Shown here piece after piece: positions 51,110 to 62,220 of a stretch of 64,000 nucleotides of DNA. Every line of letters starts with the position of its first letter. The first letter of the stretch is position 1. The translations under genes and the position numbers were made by a program. Where the stretch lies: positions 24,760-88,759 of the forward strand of contig SVJJ01000007.1 of NCBI GenBank assembly GCA_015069045.1. Direction: 5' to 3'. The stretch comes from Oscillospiraceae bacterium (GTDB lineage Bacteria; Bacillota; Clostridia; UBA1381; UBA9506). The notes under the pieces were generated by a model. That model was not told the DNA's origin, ran no database searches, and worked only from the letters and a program-made list of their open reading frames with translations.

Positions 51110-51805
51110 CTATTTACTCCTTTTTTCCTTGTTTGCCCCCAGTTTAGACTCTGTGCCCGATTGTAACCGGACAATATTGGCTCTATGACGATAAACAGCC
51201 AGTGCTGAAACAACTAAAGACAAAAGAATATAGCATACCGATGTGGAACCCGGCTTGCCCACCGTAAAGACGATAACAAATAAAGGATAGATAATGGCGC
51301 TGATAATAGAAGCTAAAGAAACATATCGTGTGATACAAACCACCAAAATAAAGACTACTACCAGAATGAGCGCAATGCGATAATCTAAAATCATAATAAC
51401 GCCCCAGGAGGCCAAAATGCCCTTGCCGCCTTGAAAATGAAAGTATAGAGGAAAATTATGACCCAGCACTGCACCAAGACCTGCTAAATACTGGCCATAC
51501 AAAGAAAGAGAAGGCAAATCGAATCCATTTTTACTTGCAAGCTGTTCTACAAAAACCACGTTGACTATATTCTTTGCAAGCAACACAGATATAATCGCCT
51601 TTAATAGGTCAAATAAAAATACAAAAACAGCTGCTTTTTTGCCAAAAACTCGTAAAGCATTGGTAGCACCGGCATTTTTACTGCCTGCACTTCGAATATC
51701 CTTGCCGAGAAACAGTTTGCCAAAAATAATAGAGCCATTTAAGCTGCCTAATAAATAACCAACTATAAGGCAACCTATTAAATAAAAAATTGTCATTATA
51801 TTCAC
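51110..51805 (-). CDS. plsY: Glycerol-3-phosphate acyltransferase PlsY
   Basis: GSLNGSIIFGK, GSKNAGATNALRVFG, FQGGKGI. Confidence 0.95.
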   Translation of the reverse strand: MNIMTIFYLIGCLIVGYLLGSLNGSIIFGKLFLGKDIRSAGSKNAGATNALRVFGKKAAVFVFLFDLLKAIISVLLAKNIVNVVFVEQLASKNGFDLPSLSLYGQYLAGLGAVLGHNFPLYFHFQGGKGILASWGVIMILDYRIALILVVVFILVVCITRYVSLASIISAIIYPLFVIVFTVGKPGSTSVCYILLSLVVSALAVYRHRANIVRLQSGTESKLGANKEKRSK

Positions 51806-51833
51806 CTCATTATCCGTTTAACCTGCTGTGGTT

Positions 51834-53168
51834 TTACTGTGACTCCCCTCGTTCACGAAGAACAAAGCGCACCGGTGTTCCTTCTAAGCCAAAAACACCT
51901 CGTATTTGATTTTCTAAATATCTGACATAAGAAAAATGTGCCAACTGCTTATTGTTAACAAAAAGCACAAAGGTAGGCGGTGCTGTTGAAGCTTGTGTCA
52001 TGTAGTAAATCTTCAGCCGTTTACCCTTATCGGAAGGTGGCTGAACACGCATAGTCGCTTCATTCAATACATCATTTAAAGCCCCTGTGCGAATACGCAT
52101 GGTATTTTGCTCGCGAACATAGCCAACTAGTTCAAATAATCGTTCCAATCGTTGACCGGTTAGCGCCGAAATAAACACGACGGGCGCATATAACATAAAG
52201 GATAAACCCTCTGCCACCTTTTTGCGAAATTGATCCATGGTTTTGCCATCTTTTTCAACCAAATCCCATTTGTTTACCGCAATTACACAGGCCTTGCCCT
52301 GTTCATGAGCATAACCAGCAATTTTGGTATCCTGCTCTGTTACACCCTCCTGTGCATCAATCATAATAACGCACACATCGGCTCTGTCTATAGCGCCTAA
52401 GGAACGTATAACGCTAAAGTGCTCAATTCCCTCTTCAACACGGCTTCTGCGACGCATGCCGGCAGTGTCAATAAAGGTGTATTCCCGTCCATTTCTGGTC
52501 ACCTTGGCATCAATGGCGTCTCGGGTTGTGCCCGCTATGTTGCTAACGATAACACGGTCTTCGCCCAAAATCTTATTAATTAAAGAGGATTTTCCAACGT
52601 TTGGTTTGCCAACTAAAGCTATTTTGAGGGAATCATCCTCATCCTCTTCTTCCACAGGAGCAGGAAACAGCTTCACAATTTCATCCAACAAGTCACCAAC
52701 GCCAAGTCCATGGATGGAAGAAACCGGCATAGGGTCTCCCAGCCCTAAATTATAAAATTCATATAATTCAGCAGGCGGTTGACCAATATTATCTACCTTA
52801 TTTACCACCAAAAGCACCGGTTTTCCTGATTTTTGCAGCATAGCCGCAACATCTGCATCAGCCGCTACCAATCCATCATGCACATTTGTCATAAGCAATA
52901 GTACATCGGCCTGTGAAATAGCCACCTCAGCTTGGCGGCGCATACCGGAGACAATGACATCATCGCCTTTTTCTATACCGCCTGTATCCACCAGTAAAAA
53001 TTCCCGACCGCTCCACTCTGCTTCCATATAGATACGGTCACGAGTAACACCCGGTGTATCATCCACAATAGAGATACGGGAACCTACAATTTTATTAAAT
53101 AATGTGGATTTTCCCACGTTTGGTCTGCCTATAATAGCTACAACCGGTTTCGTCATAACAACCTTCAT
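51834..53168 (-). CDS. der: Ribosome biogenesis GTPase Der
   Basis: Two tandem G domains: GRPNVGKSTLFNK and GKPNVGKSSLINK. Confidence 0.97.
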   Translation of the reverse strand: MKVVMTKPVVAIIGRPNVGKSTLFNKIVGSRISIVDDTPGVTRDRIYMEAEWSGREFLLVDTGGIEKGDDVIVSGMRRQAEVAISQADVLLLMTNVHDGLVAADADVAAMLQKSGKPVLLVVNKVDNIGQPPAELYEFYNLGLGDPMPVSSIHGLGVGDLLDEIVKLFPAPVEEEDEDDSLKIALVGKPNVGKSSLINKILGEDRVIVSNIAGTTRDAIDAKVTRNGREYTFIDTAGMRRRSRVEEGIEHFSVIRSLGAIDRADVCVIMIDAQEGVTEQDTKIAGYAHEQGKACVIAVNKWDLVEKDGKTMDQFRKKVAEGLSFMLYAPVVFISALTGQRLERLFELVGYVREQNTMRIRTGALNDVLNEATMRVQPPSDKGKRLKIYYMTQASTAPPTFVLFVNNKQLAHFSYVRYLENQIRGVFGLEGTPVRFVLRERGESQ

Positions 53169-53186
53169 TGCCTTTCTGCTTCAATT

Positions 53187-54518
53187 TCATACACCATTGT
53201 TTTCGCAATCTAAAAGACTCCGTAAAAATGCTTCACCATTATTGTCATTAGTCACAATGCGTGTATGTAAAATGTCTTCTACTTCACAAACCGTTACATC
53301 ATCTAAAAAAATGGGTTCGTCTGCTTTAAGCATAGAACTTGTAAGCAACAGGCGGTCCATACTTTTGCCTTGCAGGGCGCTTAGTAAATCTCTGCCACCT
53401 AAAAGTCCTGCCACCGTTACGCCACCACCAAAAAGTTCGTTGGTAACAGGCACCACTTCCACATCCAAAGCCGGATACCGTGTTTTAGCTAATGCAGTTA
53501 ACTTGTCTATAAAAGGGTAAGCCAATGTTCCGGTGGCAATAATGGTTTTGCCCGGAGCACCCATTGGCAAATTCTCCTCTAAAGCCTGCATAAATTCTTC
53601 TTCCATGCTGGTTTCCATGCCAACACCGTTTTCAATTTGAGGAAACCCCTCGTAGGAATCGGCATTTGGCAAAGGAATCTCTGCCAACAAATAGAACTCA
53701 TCACCTAAATACACAAATCGAGTGCCGATGGTTTGCAAAAATTTCTGTTGCAACCTCTCTACCTGCTCCACAACTTTTTTAGCATCAGCCGACGTAAAGG
53801 GTTCTAAAGAATATAACCCCTCTCGATAGCGGGTAAGTCCCACCGGCACCACTGATACACTAACTGCCGCCGGATGAAAGGCCGCCAAATCATTAAGAGT
53901 GCGATTGAGCTCCTCGCCATCGTTAAGTCCTTTACAAAGGACAATTTGCATATGCATCTGAATATCGCCATCGGCTAATCTTTGTATATAGTCCAAAACC
54001 CGTCCTGCATGACGATTTCGCAACATTTTCTCCCGTAACTTAGCATTGGTGGTATGTACAGAAATATTGACTGGCGATATCCGATATTCAATTAAGCGGT
54101 CAATATCCTTAGGCAACATATTGGTCATTGTTACATAGTTGCCGTACAAAAAGGACAACCGCGAATCATCATCCTTAAAATAGAGTGTTTGACGTAAATG
54201 AGGCGGCAATTGGTCAATAAAACAAAAAACACAACGGTTTGAACAGCTTTTAGCCGGGTCAAACAGCATGTTTTCAAAGCAAATGCCCAAATCCTCCATT
54301 TCTTCGTTTTCAATGTCAAACTCCATTATTTGACCATCTTTTTTTTGTATTTTTAACAGAATGTTTTTAGATGCTGTGAGAAATTGATAATCTAAAAAAT
54401 CTGCTACCCGTCGACCATTAATGGTGCAAACAACATCACCGGGACAAATTCCCAGCTCAGAGGCGATGCTATCCGGCAAGACCCGAAACACCTCTGCATG
54501 ATACCTCATGCTGAACAC
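53187..54518 (-). CDS. DUF512 / PDZ-containing radical-SAM-like protein
   Basis: N-terminal PDZ-like segment; CSNRCVFCFIDQLP Cys cluster; PVGLTRYREGLY. Confidence 0.88.
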   Translation of the reverse strand: MFSMRYHAEVFRVLPDSIASELGICPGDVVCTINGRRVADFLDYQFLTASKNILLKIQKKDGQIMEFDIENEEMEDLGICFENMLFDPAKSCSNRCVFCFIDQLPPHLRQTLYFKDDDSRLSFLYGNYVTMTNMLPKDIDRLIEYRISPVNISVHTTNAKLREKMLRNRHAGRVLDYIQRLADGDIQMHMQIVLCKGLNDGEELNRTLNDLAAFHPAAVSVSVVPVGLTRYREGLYSLEPFTSADAKKVVEQVERLQQKFLQTIGTRFVYLGDEFYLLAEIPLPNADSYEGFPQIENGVGMETSMEEEFMQALEENLPMGAPGKTIIATGTLAYPFIDKLTALAKTRYPALDVEVVPVTNELFGGGVTVAGLLGGRDLLSALQGKSMDRLLLTSSMLKADEPIFLDDVTVCEVEDILHTRIVTNDNNGEAFLRSLLDCENNGV

Positions 54519-54539
54519 CCCCTCAATACTGACTTACAA

Positions 54540-54570
54540 AAATAGAGAAGACAAATCGCCTTCTCTATTT
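54540..54570 (-). terminator. Intrinsic terminator after rpmF
   Basis: aaatagagaag/cttctctattt stem followed on the minus strand by TTTGTAAG. Confidence 0.7.
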
Positions 54571-54615
54571 GTAAGCAAAATCAAGTTTAATGAGGAACAC
54601 AACTAAGTAGTGTTA

Positions 54616-54795
54616 TTACTCTGCCTTAGCAATTACTTCCTTGCCTTTATAGTATCCGCAGGCCTTGCAGACTCTATGAGGCATAATAAACTCGCCACAA
54701 CGCGGACAAGTAATAATACCCGGAAGCGCCAGTTTCCAGTTAGCCCGTCTCTTATCCCGTCTTGCTTTTGAGGTTCTTCTCTTTGGTACTGCCAT
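54616..54795 (-). CDS. rpmF: 50S ribosomal protein L32
   Basis: 59 aa [59 protein letters not shown]; absent from the ORF track (length cutoff). Confidence 0.95.
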   Translation of the reverse strand: MAVPKRRTSKARRDKRRANWKLALPGIITCPRCGEFIMPHRVCKACGYYKGKEVIAKAE

Positions 54796-54859
54796 GTGCT
54801 ACACCTCCTATTTTAGTCAGGTCACAGGAATATCCTTGTAAACCAAATTTAACACATAT

Positions 54860-55366
54860 TTACTGCAAAAGTTTAGCAAGACCTGCCATACGAGGGTCAA
54901 TATCATCTTCCTTGCAATCGCAAGAGACTTGGTTTAAATCAGCACCGCAGTGCATACATAAACCCTTGCAGTCCGGACTGCACAGATATTTGGTATCTAA
55001 AGCCAAGAAAATTTCCGGCCATATAATTCCACCTAAATCAATGCTCGTTCCGGTAAAGGGAATGACAACATCACGATTAGCAACTTCAGCATGCTCATTA
55101 GCCAACGTTTCCTGAACTAAAAGGCTGAACCGTTGCTCCGTTATTTTCATACACCGCCCGCAAGGAACGGTAAACGACCCCTGCACAGAGGCTTTCAGCT
55201 CCAAAACACCACCCACATTTTCCAACTCTCCGGAAACGGATACGCCTTGGCCGAAAATAACATCGTCCATTTGAAATTCTGCCGGTGGAATCAACTTAAT
55301 ATTAAGTTGAATCCGCCCGCCATCTTTTTTTAAAATTTCCTGTACATCAAATAGCACAGCATCCAC
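54860..55366 (-). CDS. YceD/DUF177 family protein
   Basis: GRCMKITEQR, DLGGIIWPEIFLALDTKYLCSPDCKGLC; upstream of rpmF. Confidence 0.9.
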   Translation of the reverse strand: MDAVLFDVQEILKKDGGRIQLNIKLIPPAEFQMDDVIFGQGVSVSGELENVGGVLELKASVQGSFTVPCGRCMKITEQRFSLLVQETLANEHAEVANRDVVIPFTGTSIDLGGIIWPEIFLALDTKYLCSPDCKGLCMHCGADLNQVSCDCKEDDIDPRMAGLAKLLQ

Positions 55367-55519
55367 TCCCCTAAGTATTGATTATACCGAATTTATCCTT
55401 TCTTGTCAACCTTTTTTTATTCTTTTTTTTAGGTTCTTCAAGTTTTTTTATAAATCTGTTAAAAGCTCCTCAGAAAACGTCATAATCTAACATGAAATTA
55501 CAAATGACTGCTACAATAC

Positions 55520-55548
55520 TTGACATAATAATTGAATTATGGTAGAAT
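55520..55548 (+). promoter_or_regulatory. SigA-type promoter for veg: TTGACA-N17-TAGAAT
   Basis: Near-consensus hexamers, 17-bp spacer. Confidence 0.75.
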
Positions 55549-55592
55549 AAAGTATATGAATATATATTAAAGAAGGGATTGGAGGGTTTACC

Positions 55593-55862
55593 ATGATAGA
55601 AAAAGCTGATATTGAACGGGTAAAAGAGCAACTGACGCAAAATATTGGGCAAAAAATTCGTCTTTCTGCAAAGAAAGGTAGAAAGCGGGTTATTGTTCGT
55701 CATGGTATGATTAAGGCGACATACCCCTCCATTTTTATCGTTACATTAGACAGTATCTCTGAATTTGCCAACACAGAACGGACTGTTTCCTTCAGTTATG
55801 CAGACCTGCTTACCCAATCTATTGAAATCACAGTGGTAGATACAAAGCAAGTTATTTCATAA
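55593..55862 (+). CDS. veg: Veg family protein
   Basis: IGQKIRLSAKKGRKRVIVRHGMIKATYPSIFIV. Confidence 0.9.
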   Translation: MIEKADIERVKEQLTQNIGQKIRLSAKKGRKRVIVRHGMIKATYPSIFIVTLDSISEFANTERTVSFSYADLLTQSIEITVVDTKQVIS

Positions 55863-55993
55863 TTCCATGCACATTTTATGACTCACGGAAGGCTGACCTT
55901 CCTTTTTTTGTATCTATTTTCATAATTAAGGAACACTAAATCATAGTTTACCCCCTACGTTGTAAAAAAAATTCATTTTTTGGCAAAAAAGTC

Positions 55994-56022
55994 TTTACAA
56001 GGGGGGTTTTTTATGTTAAAAT
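55994..56022 (+). promoter_or_regulatory. Promoter for rpsO: TTTACA-N17-TAAAAT
   Basis: SigA-like hexamers, 17-bp spacer. Confidence 0.65.
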
Positions 56023-56029
56023 ACTCTTT

Positions 56030-56112
56030 GTTCCACCCGCTGGGCTTTGGGTGTCGCCTCATGATTGACCCTTGGCGCAGGATTTGGAGAAAATTTATTT
56101 TTTGGAGGAATT
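56030..56112 (+). promoter_or_regulatory. Candidate structured rpsO leader
   Basis: CACCC-N10-GGGUG and CGCC...GGCG pairings between promoter and Shine-Dalgarno. Confidence 0.4.
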
Positions 56113-56116
56113 AACT

Positions 56117-56380
56117 ATGAGACCAGAAGTAAAACAAGAAATCATTGCAAAGTACAAAATTCACGAAACCGACACAGGCTCTCCTGAAGTACAGATTGCG
56201 ATTTTAACAGAGCGCATCAATCACTTGAACGAGCATTTAAAGGTGTACAAAAAGGATCACCATTCCAGACGCGGTCTTTTAAAAATGGTTGGTCAGCGCA
56301 GAGGTCTTTTAAACTATTTAACAAGAGTGGATATTGAACGGTATCGTGCCATTGTTGAAAAGTTAGGCCTAAGAAAGTAA
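56117..56380 (+). CDS. rpsO: 30S ribosomal protein S15
   Basis: Start 56117 after tttggagg; [27 protein letters not shown]. Confidence 0.97.
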   Translation: MRPEVKQEIIAKYKIHETDTGSPEVQIAILTERINHLNEHLKVYKKDHHSRRGLLKMVGQRRGLLNYLTRVDIERYRAIVEKLGLRK

Positions 56381-56436
56381 TTTGTTTGCGACTGTGCCAC
56401 CGGTAAAATATTTTATCTGTAGCATAGCTGAAAGGG

Positions 56437-56468
56437 TACCACGTTACTGCCATAACGCTGACGTGGTA
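56437..56468 (+). terminator. rpsO intrinsic terminator
   Basis: taccacgt/acgtggta stem followed by ttttttttt. Confidence 0.8.
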
Positions 56469-56577
56469 TTTTTTTTGTCAAAATACGATTTCACCTTTGC
56501 TTTTTTGACATATGTATGCTATAATGATATTAAAAGAGAAAGATAAATTTATTTTACATAGGAGTCACGGTATAATC

Positions 56578-57564
56578 ATGATCATCGCATCTAAACCCTA
56601 TCAGTCCGAAATGGCATGCTTTTCCGTGCCGGAACGGATTGTAGATTTATTAGTTGAGTCCGGTTGTCCCGCCATTTATGTGGTGGTATATTTGTATGCC
56701 CTTCGTCAGCATCAGGCCGGTATCAATAACATCTCCAACGACTGTATTGCTGAGGCCTTAAAATTGAGTCAAATTGATGTGGTAAATGCCTTTTTGTTTT
56801 ACAGCTCACAGGGGCTTATTAAAATACATGGTTTTACCAGTGTGGATAATAGCGATTTTGACATTGAATTTGTATTCGATTCGGTTCCAATGGCCTCTAT
56901 CCCCTTTCGACCCAGTTATAAAAGTTCTGAAATCACTCGTCGTTTGCGTGAAAATCCACGCATGAGCCAAATGTATACCATGGTCGGGCAAATTCTGGGA
57001 AAAACCCTAAGTTCTGCCGATATAGAGCTTTTATATTCCTTTCATGATTATTACGGTTTGCCAATTGAGGTCATTCTTGTTTTAATTGAGTACTATGTTT
57101 CCAAAGGCAAACGCTCTATGAAATTGATTGAAAAAGAAGCCGGGAAATGGGTATCTGCCGGCATTAACACCGTAGACAAAGCAAAGGCATATATAGAAAA
57201 GCGGGAGAATTTTTTAAGCTATGCAAGCCGTGTACGCAGCATACTCGGCATTCACGAACGGCGCTTAACTACCCGTGAATTAGACTATATTAACGTTTGG
57301 CAAAATCAATGGTCTATGCCTCTTGACATGGTGCAAACTGCTTATGAGCTCACTGTGAATCAAACGGGAAAGCTATCTTTTGCTTATATGAATAAAATCA
57401 TGGAGTCTTGGGACCAGAACAAGATTCGCAAAACAGATGACGTACAAAAAAAATCGTCGCACAAAAGCACCGCTAAAACCAGATATGATTTTGACGCTTT
57501 GCAGAAACGTGCATTTGAAAATGTAAATCGTACTGATAGGAGGAGGGAAAATCATGGCCTATGA
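56578..57564 (+). CDS. DnaD domain-containing protein
   Basis: DnaD-like C-terminal repeats (YYGLPIEVILVLIEYYVSKGKRS; WVSAGINTVDKA). Confidence 0.87.
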   Translation: MIIASKPYQSEMACFSVPERIVDLLVESGCPAIYVVVYLYALRQHQAGINNISNDCIAEALKLSQIDVVNAFLFYSSQGLIKIHGFTSVDNSDFDIEFVFDSVPMASIPFRPSYKSSEITRRLRENPRMSQMYTMVGQILGKTLSSADIELLYSFHDYYGLPIEVILVLIEYYVSKGKRSMKLIEKEAGKWVSAGINTVDKAKAYIEKRENFLSYASRVRSILGIHERRLTTRELDYINVWQNQWSMPLDMVQTAYELTVNQTGKLSFAYMNKIMESWDQNKIRKTDDVQKKSSHKSTAKTRYDFDALQKRAFENVNRTDRRRENHGL

Positions 57565-58561
57565 GCGCAGCCTCTATTTTTTAGTAGAAAATGAATACGA
57601 GGAAATTCGTCGTCACAATCAGGAGGATTTGCAGGCTCGTCGCAGAGCTGTGTATCAAGCCGTTCCGGAAATTGAATTGATTGATAAGGAAATCCAGTCT
57701 GCCGGTTTATCCATTGTTTCCTTAGCGGTATCATCAAGCTCTGATTTAGAGCAGCGCATTGCCTCCCTTCGGGATAGACAAAAAGCCCTGCAAAAGGAGC
57801 GTAAAACACTTCTATTAGAAAATGGCTTTGCTGCCGATGAACTCTCCCCTCGGTATATGTGCGAACATTGTCAGGATACCGGCATATATGGTAATAAGCC
57901 TTGTGAATGTTACCGACGCCGTTTGGTTATGAAGGCCTTTGAAAAATCTAATCTCTCCCAACAACTACGAAATCAAAGCTTTAAAACCTTTGATTTTTCT
58001 CTGTATTCTAACAAAGAAGATCCTCAATATGGCATTTCACCCTATGATGCCATGCAAAATATTGTGGCAATTTGCAAATCCTTTATTGCTGATTTTGAGC
58101 GTACCAACAAAAATTTGCTCTTTTGGGGAGAATCGGGCTTAGGAAAAACCTTTTTATCTACCTGTATTGCTAAGGAGCTGATTAAAAAAGGATATTCTGT
58201 TATTTACGAAACAACGTATCAAATTGTTTCTCTTTTAGAGGATTATAAATTTAAACGCAGTGAGGATATAACATCTTTAAAAACGCAAATGCAACGTTTA
58301 TATGATAGCGATTTACTTATTTTAGATGATTTAGGGGCAGAATTTTCCACTGCATACACCAACGCTGCTCTTTTTGATGTACTAAACTCCCGCCTCATTA
58401 CTAATAAAAAGACAATTATTAATACAAATTTAAATATGAAAGAGCTCTCAGACCGATATTCTGAGCGAGTCATTAGCCGTATTATGGGTAGCTATCAAAC
58501 CTTGCAATTTATCGGAGAAGATCTGCGGCTCAAAACATCTGTCAATCAATTTAATGAATAA
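57554..58561 (+). CDS. DnaC/DnaI-like helicase-loading AAA+ ATPase
   Basis: CEHCQDTG...CEC zinc motif, FWGESGLGKTFLSTCIA Walker A, LILDDLGAE Walker B. Confidence 0.9.
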   Translation: MAYERSLYFLVENEYEEIRRHNQEDLQARRRAVYQAVPEIELIDKEIQSAGLSIVSLAVSSSSDLEQRIASLRDRQKALQKERKTLLLENGFAADELSPRYMCEHCQDTGIYGNKPCECYRRRLVMKAFEKSNLSQQLRNQSFKTFDFSLYSNKEDPQYGISPYDAMQNIVAICKSFIADFERTNKNLLFWGESGLGKTFLSTCIAKELIKKGYSVIYETTYQIVSLLEDYKFKRSEDITSLKTQMQRLYDSDLLILDDLGAEFSTAYTNAALFDVLNSRLITNKKTIINTNLNMKELSDRYSERVISRIMGSYQTLQFIGEDLRLKTSVNQFNE

Positions 58562-58574
58562 AGGAGTGTAAGCA

Positions 58575-59222
58575 ATGAAAAACCGAAAGGAAATTATTGA
58601 CATGCACAAGCAGAATGGGGTCGTTTTCCTTGATGAAACTAGCACTTTCATTGATGAAGAAGTCTCCATCGGTGCCGGCACCCGCATTGCTCCCAATGTT
58701 TGTTTAACAGGTAAAACAATAATTGGTAAGAATGTGGAAATTGGTTTTAATACAGAAATAGAAAACTCTGTGATTGGTGATTGTGTTAAAATTCGCCAAT
58801 CAGTTATTGTAGACAGTCAAATCGGTGCACACACTACCGTGGGGCCTTTCTGTTATGTCCGTCCACATTGTGTTGTTGGAGAACAGGTTAAATTAGGAGA
58901 TTTTGTTGAAATTAAAAATTCCAACATTGGTAACGGCACTAAGCTTTCTCACTTGACTTACGTGGGTGATGCGGATGTGGGTGAACATATTAATTTTGGT
59001 TGTGGCACTGTGGTTGTAAACTATGATGGCCGTCATAAATACAGAACCGTCATTGAGGACAATGCTTTCATCGGTTGCAACACCAATTTAGTGGCACCGG
59101 TTACCATTGGAAAAAATGCCTTTACGGCAGCAGGTTCCACAATTACAGAGGATGTTCCTGCTGATACCTTGGCTATTGCACGCGCACGGCAGGTTGTTAA
59201 AACAAACTGGAAGAGAAAATAA
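58575..59222 (+). CDS. Standalone GlmU-like acetyltransferase (LbetaH) domain protein
   Basis: Matches the GlmU C-terminal half ([19 protein letters not shown]-like, [42 protein letters not shown]); no uridyltransferase domain, own SD aaaggag. Confidence 0.9.
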   Translation: MKNRKEIIDMHKQNGVVFLDETSTFIDEEVSIGAGTRIAPNVCLTGKTIIGKNVEIGFNTEIENSVIGDCVKIRQSVIVDSQIGAHTTVGPFCYVRPHCVVGEQVKLGDFVEIKNSNIGNGTKLSHLTYVGDADVGEHINFGCGTVVVNYDGRHKYRTVIEDNAFIGCNTNLVAPVTIGKNAFTAAGSTITEDVPADTLAIARARQVVKTNWKRK

Positions 59223-59265
59223 CAAGCGTTTACGCTTTAATAAGGGAAAGGGGAATAAACACACC

Positions 59266-60222
59266 ATGATTACACATGGCAAAGACGTTAAAATTTTCAC
59301 TTGTAATGCCAATCCTGATTTAGCCCAAAAGATTGCCCAATGTTTAGGGCTGGGTGTTTGCGATACGGAAGTTAACATGTTTAGCGACGGGGAAATTGGT
59401 GTTAACATTTATGAAACTGTTCGCGGTTCCGATGTGTTCGTTGTGCAATCAACATGCAATCCCGTTAACGACCATTTGATGGAACTCTTAATTATGATTG
59501 ATGCCTTAAAACGCGCATCAGCCGGTCGCATTACGGCTGTTATACCCTACTTTGGCTATGCTCGTCAAGATCGTAAGGCAAAGGCTCGCGATCCTATTTC
59601 AGCAAAATTAGTAGCCGATTTATTAACGGCTGCAGGCGCTCATCGAGTTCTGACAATGGATTTGCACGCAGCGCAGATTCAGGGTTTCTTTAACATTCCC
59701 GTTGACCATCTCCTGGGTGGGCCCTTGCTGGCTTCTTATTACTTAAACAAATTTCGCGATGAGTTAGATAACTTTGTGGTTGTTTCCCCGGATTTAGGCA
59801 GCGTAACCCGTGCCAGAACCTTCGCTTCCCGTTTAGATGTACCCATTGCTATTATTGACAAACGCAGACCCAAGCCTAATGTATCAGAAGTTATGAATAT
59901 CATAGGAGATATCAAAGACAAAAATGTAATCTTAATCGATGATATGATTGATACTGCAGGTACAATCACCAACGGTGCTTCTGCTTTGAAGGAACGCGGT
60001 GCTAAAAATGTATATGCTTGTTGTACTCATGCCGTTTTATCCGGTCCGGCTATTGAACGCATAAATAATTGCCCCATTTCTGAGCTTTTGGTCCTTGACA
60101 CCATTCCGCTTACTCCGGATAAAATGATTGATAAAATAAAAGTTCTATCAGTTGCTCCTGTATTTGCAGAAGCTATTAAAAGAATTTACGGGGACATTTC
60201 CATGAGTGAATTGTTCCGATAG
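59266..60222 (+). CDS. prs: Ribose-phosphate pyrophosphokinase
   Basis: Start 59266; [39 protein letters not shown]. Confidence 0.97.
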   Translation: MITHGKDVKIFTCNANPDLAQKIAQCLGLGVCDTEVNMFSDGEIGVNIYETVRGSDVFVVQSTCNPVNDHLMELLIMIDALKRASAGRITAVIPYFGYARQDRKAKARDPISAKLVADLLTAAGAHRVLTMDLHAAQIQGFFNIPVDHLLGGPLLASYYLNKFRDELDNFVVVSPDLGSVTRARTFASRLDVPIAIIDKRRPKPNVSEVMNIIGDIKDKNVILIDDMIDTAGTITNGASALKERGAKNVYACCTHAVLSGPAIERINNCPISELLVLDTIPLTPDKMIDKIKVLSVAPVFAEAIKRIYGDISMSELFR

Positions 60223-60236
60223 AATAAGGCGGCGTT

Positions 60237-61139
60237 ATGAATCAAAACATAATCAGCAGAATTACGGATCATTTTGAAAAGCTTAGCAAAAGCCACAAGG
60301 CAATTGCTCGCTTTGTTTTAGAACATTTTGATAAAGCTGCCTACATGAATGTAGAGCAGCTTAGTCGTGTTACCGGTGTCAGCGAAGCAACTGTTGTTCG
60401 CTTTTCCTCCGAATTAGGCTATGAAAAATATCAACAATTTCAGCATGCCGTTTGGGAATATGCCAAGTCTAAACTAACCAGTGTACAGCGCATAGAACTT
60501 ACCTATGGTCGTTTGGATACAGATAACATTTTATCCAATGTGCTACATGCCGATATTGATAAAATCCGTACAACTCTTTCTGGCATTGACCAACAGGAAT
60601 TTAATTCTATTGTGAATGTCATTTCCAATGCGCGACGGATTTATATTGTTGGTTTACGTTCTGCCTCTTATTTAGCCGGTCTTTTAGGGTTTTATTTAAA
60701 TTTAATATTTGACCAAGTAATTGTTGTCAGCAGCGTCAGCGCCAGCGAAATTTTCGAACAACTTTATCGCATTAACGAGGAGGATGTAGTCATTGGCATA
60801 AGTTTTCCTCGATATTCTAAACGCACCATAAATGCCTTGCGTTATGCAAAAGCGAAAGGTGTAACCGTTGTTGGAATAACAGATGGAGCTTTTTCCCCTA
60901 TAAAGGTTAACGCCGACTACGCCTTGCTGGCACGAAGTGATATGGAGTCCTTTGTTGATTCTTTAGTCGCGCCATTATCTGTTATTAATGCCTTAATTGT
61001 TGCATTGGCGGCACGGAAGAAGGATGATTTACGAAATAACTTCGAAACCCTCGAACATATTTGGCACGACTATGATGTGTACGATACTGTAGATGATAAC
61101 GTAGATAGCTTATATACAACCAAACAAACTGAAAAGTGA
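60237..61139 (+). CDS. MurR/RpiR family transcriptional regulator
   Basis: N-terminal HTH_6 ([24 protein letters not shown]) plus SIS domain. Confidence 0.92.
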   Translation: MNQNIISRITDHFEKLSKSHKAIARFVLEHFDKAAYMNVEQLSRVTGVSEATVVRFSSELGYEKYQQFQHAVWEYAKSKLTSVQRIELTYGRLDTDNILSNVLHADIDKIRTTLSGIDQQEFNSIVNVISNARRIYIVGLRSASYLAGLLGFYLNLIFDQVIVVSSVSASEIFEQLYRINEEDVVIGISFPRYSKRTINALRYAKAKGVTVVGITDGAFSPIKVNADYALLARSDMESFVDSLVAPLSVINALIVALAARKKDDLRNNFETLEHIWHDYDVYDTVDDNVDSLYTTKQTEK

Positions 61140-61146
61140 GAAAAAT

Positions 61147-62172
61147 ATGAACGTAAATGACTTTGACTATACGCTACCTGAAGAATTAATTGCACAAACG
61201 CCCCTATCCGATCGCAGTGCCTCCCGTCTTTTGGTGGTACATAAGGATAGTGGTGTATTGGAGCATCGCCATTTTACTGATATAACAGATTTAATCCATC
61301 CCGGAGATTGTTTGGTGCTTAATAATAGTCGGGTTATTCCTGCTCGCCTGTTAGGTCATCGTATGCCTTCCGGTGGCGCTGTAGAATTACTTTTGCTTCG
61401 TCATGTTGAAGGTGATGTGTGGGAAACGTTGGTGCGGCCCGGTAAACGTTGTCGCATTGGTGACCGGGTTGTGTTTGGAAACGGCGAACTTATTGCAGAG
61501 ATCACAGAAATAAAGGCGGATGGAAATCGTCTAGTCGAATTCTCTTACAAAGGCATATTTAATGAAATTTTGGCTACTTTAGGAGAAATGCCTTTGCCAC
61601 CTTATATCAAGGAAAAATTGCATGATCCGGAGCGATATCAAACGGTTTATTCAAAAATAGAGGGTTCTGCTGCCGCCCCCACCGCAGGCTTACATTTTAC
61701 ACAACCACTGCTAAAACAGTTAGAACGGGACGGTGTTAATATCAGCTATGTCACCCTTCACGTGGGCTTAGGAACATTCCGACCTGTAAAATCGGAAACT
61801 GTGGAAGGGCACGTTATGCACACAGAGGTTTATAGTGTAACGCCTGAAGCTGCTGAGACAATGAATCGAACAAAGCAAAACGGCGGGCGAATAATTTGCG
61901 TCGGAACAACGGCTACACGTGTTGTAGAAACCCTTGCAGACGGCAAAGGACAAATGCATGCCGGTAGCGGTGAAACAAGTATTTTTATCTATCCCGGTTA
62001 TCAATTTAAAATGACAGATGCTTTAATTACTAATTTTCATCTGCCAAAATCTACATTAATGATGCTTGTGAGCGCTTTAGCAAACAGAGATCTAATATTA
62101 AAGGCTTATGCCGAAGCCGTAAATGAAAAATATCGCTTTTTTAGTTTCGGCGATGCGATGTTCATTCAATAA
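61147..62172 (+). CDS. queA: tRNA preQ1(34) S-adenosylmethionine ribosyltransferase-isomerase
   Basis: [38 protein letters not shown]-like. Confidence 0.96.
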   Translation: MNVNDFDYTLPEELIAQTPLSDRSASRLLVVHKDSGVLEHRHFTDITDLIHPGDCLVLNNSRVIPARLLGHRMPSGGAVELLLLRHVEGDVWETLVRPGKRCRIGDRVVFGNGELIAEITEIKADGNRLVEFSYKGIFNEILATLGEMPLPPYIKEKLHDPERYQTVYSKIEGSAAAPTAGLHFTQPLLKQLERDGVNISYVTLHVGLGTFRPVKSETVEGHVMHTEVYSVTPEAAETMNRTKQNGGRIICVGTTATRVVETLADGKGQMHAGSGETSIFIYPGYQFKMTDALITNFHLPKSTLMMLVSALANRDLILKAYAEAVNEKYRFFSFGDAMFIQ

Positions 62173-62188
62173 ATTAAATAAGAACAAT

Positions 62189-62220
62189 CATAATCCCCAC
62201 ACTAAAGCGTGGGGATTATG
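62189..62220 (+). terminator. queA intrinsic terminator
   Basis: 12-bp perfect stem cataatccccac/gtggggattatg. Confidence 0.8.

Noticed and set aside
39238-56001. Shared AAAAAGTC(C)TTTACAAGG around the -35 of the duplicated promoter and the rpsO promoter as a regulon motif
   Set aside because: Only two sites in the window and both overlap SigA -35 elements; too little evidence without a genome-wide motif search.
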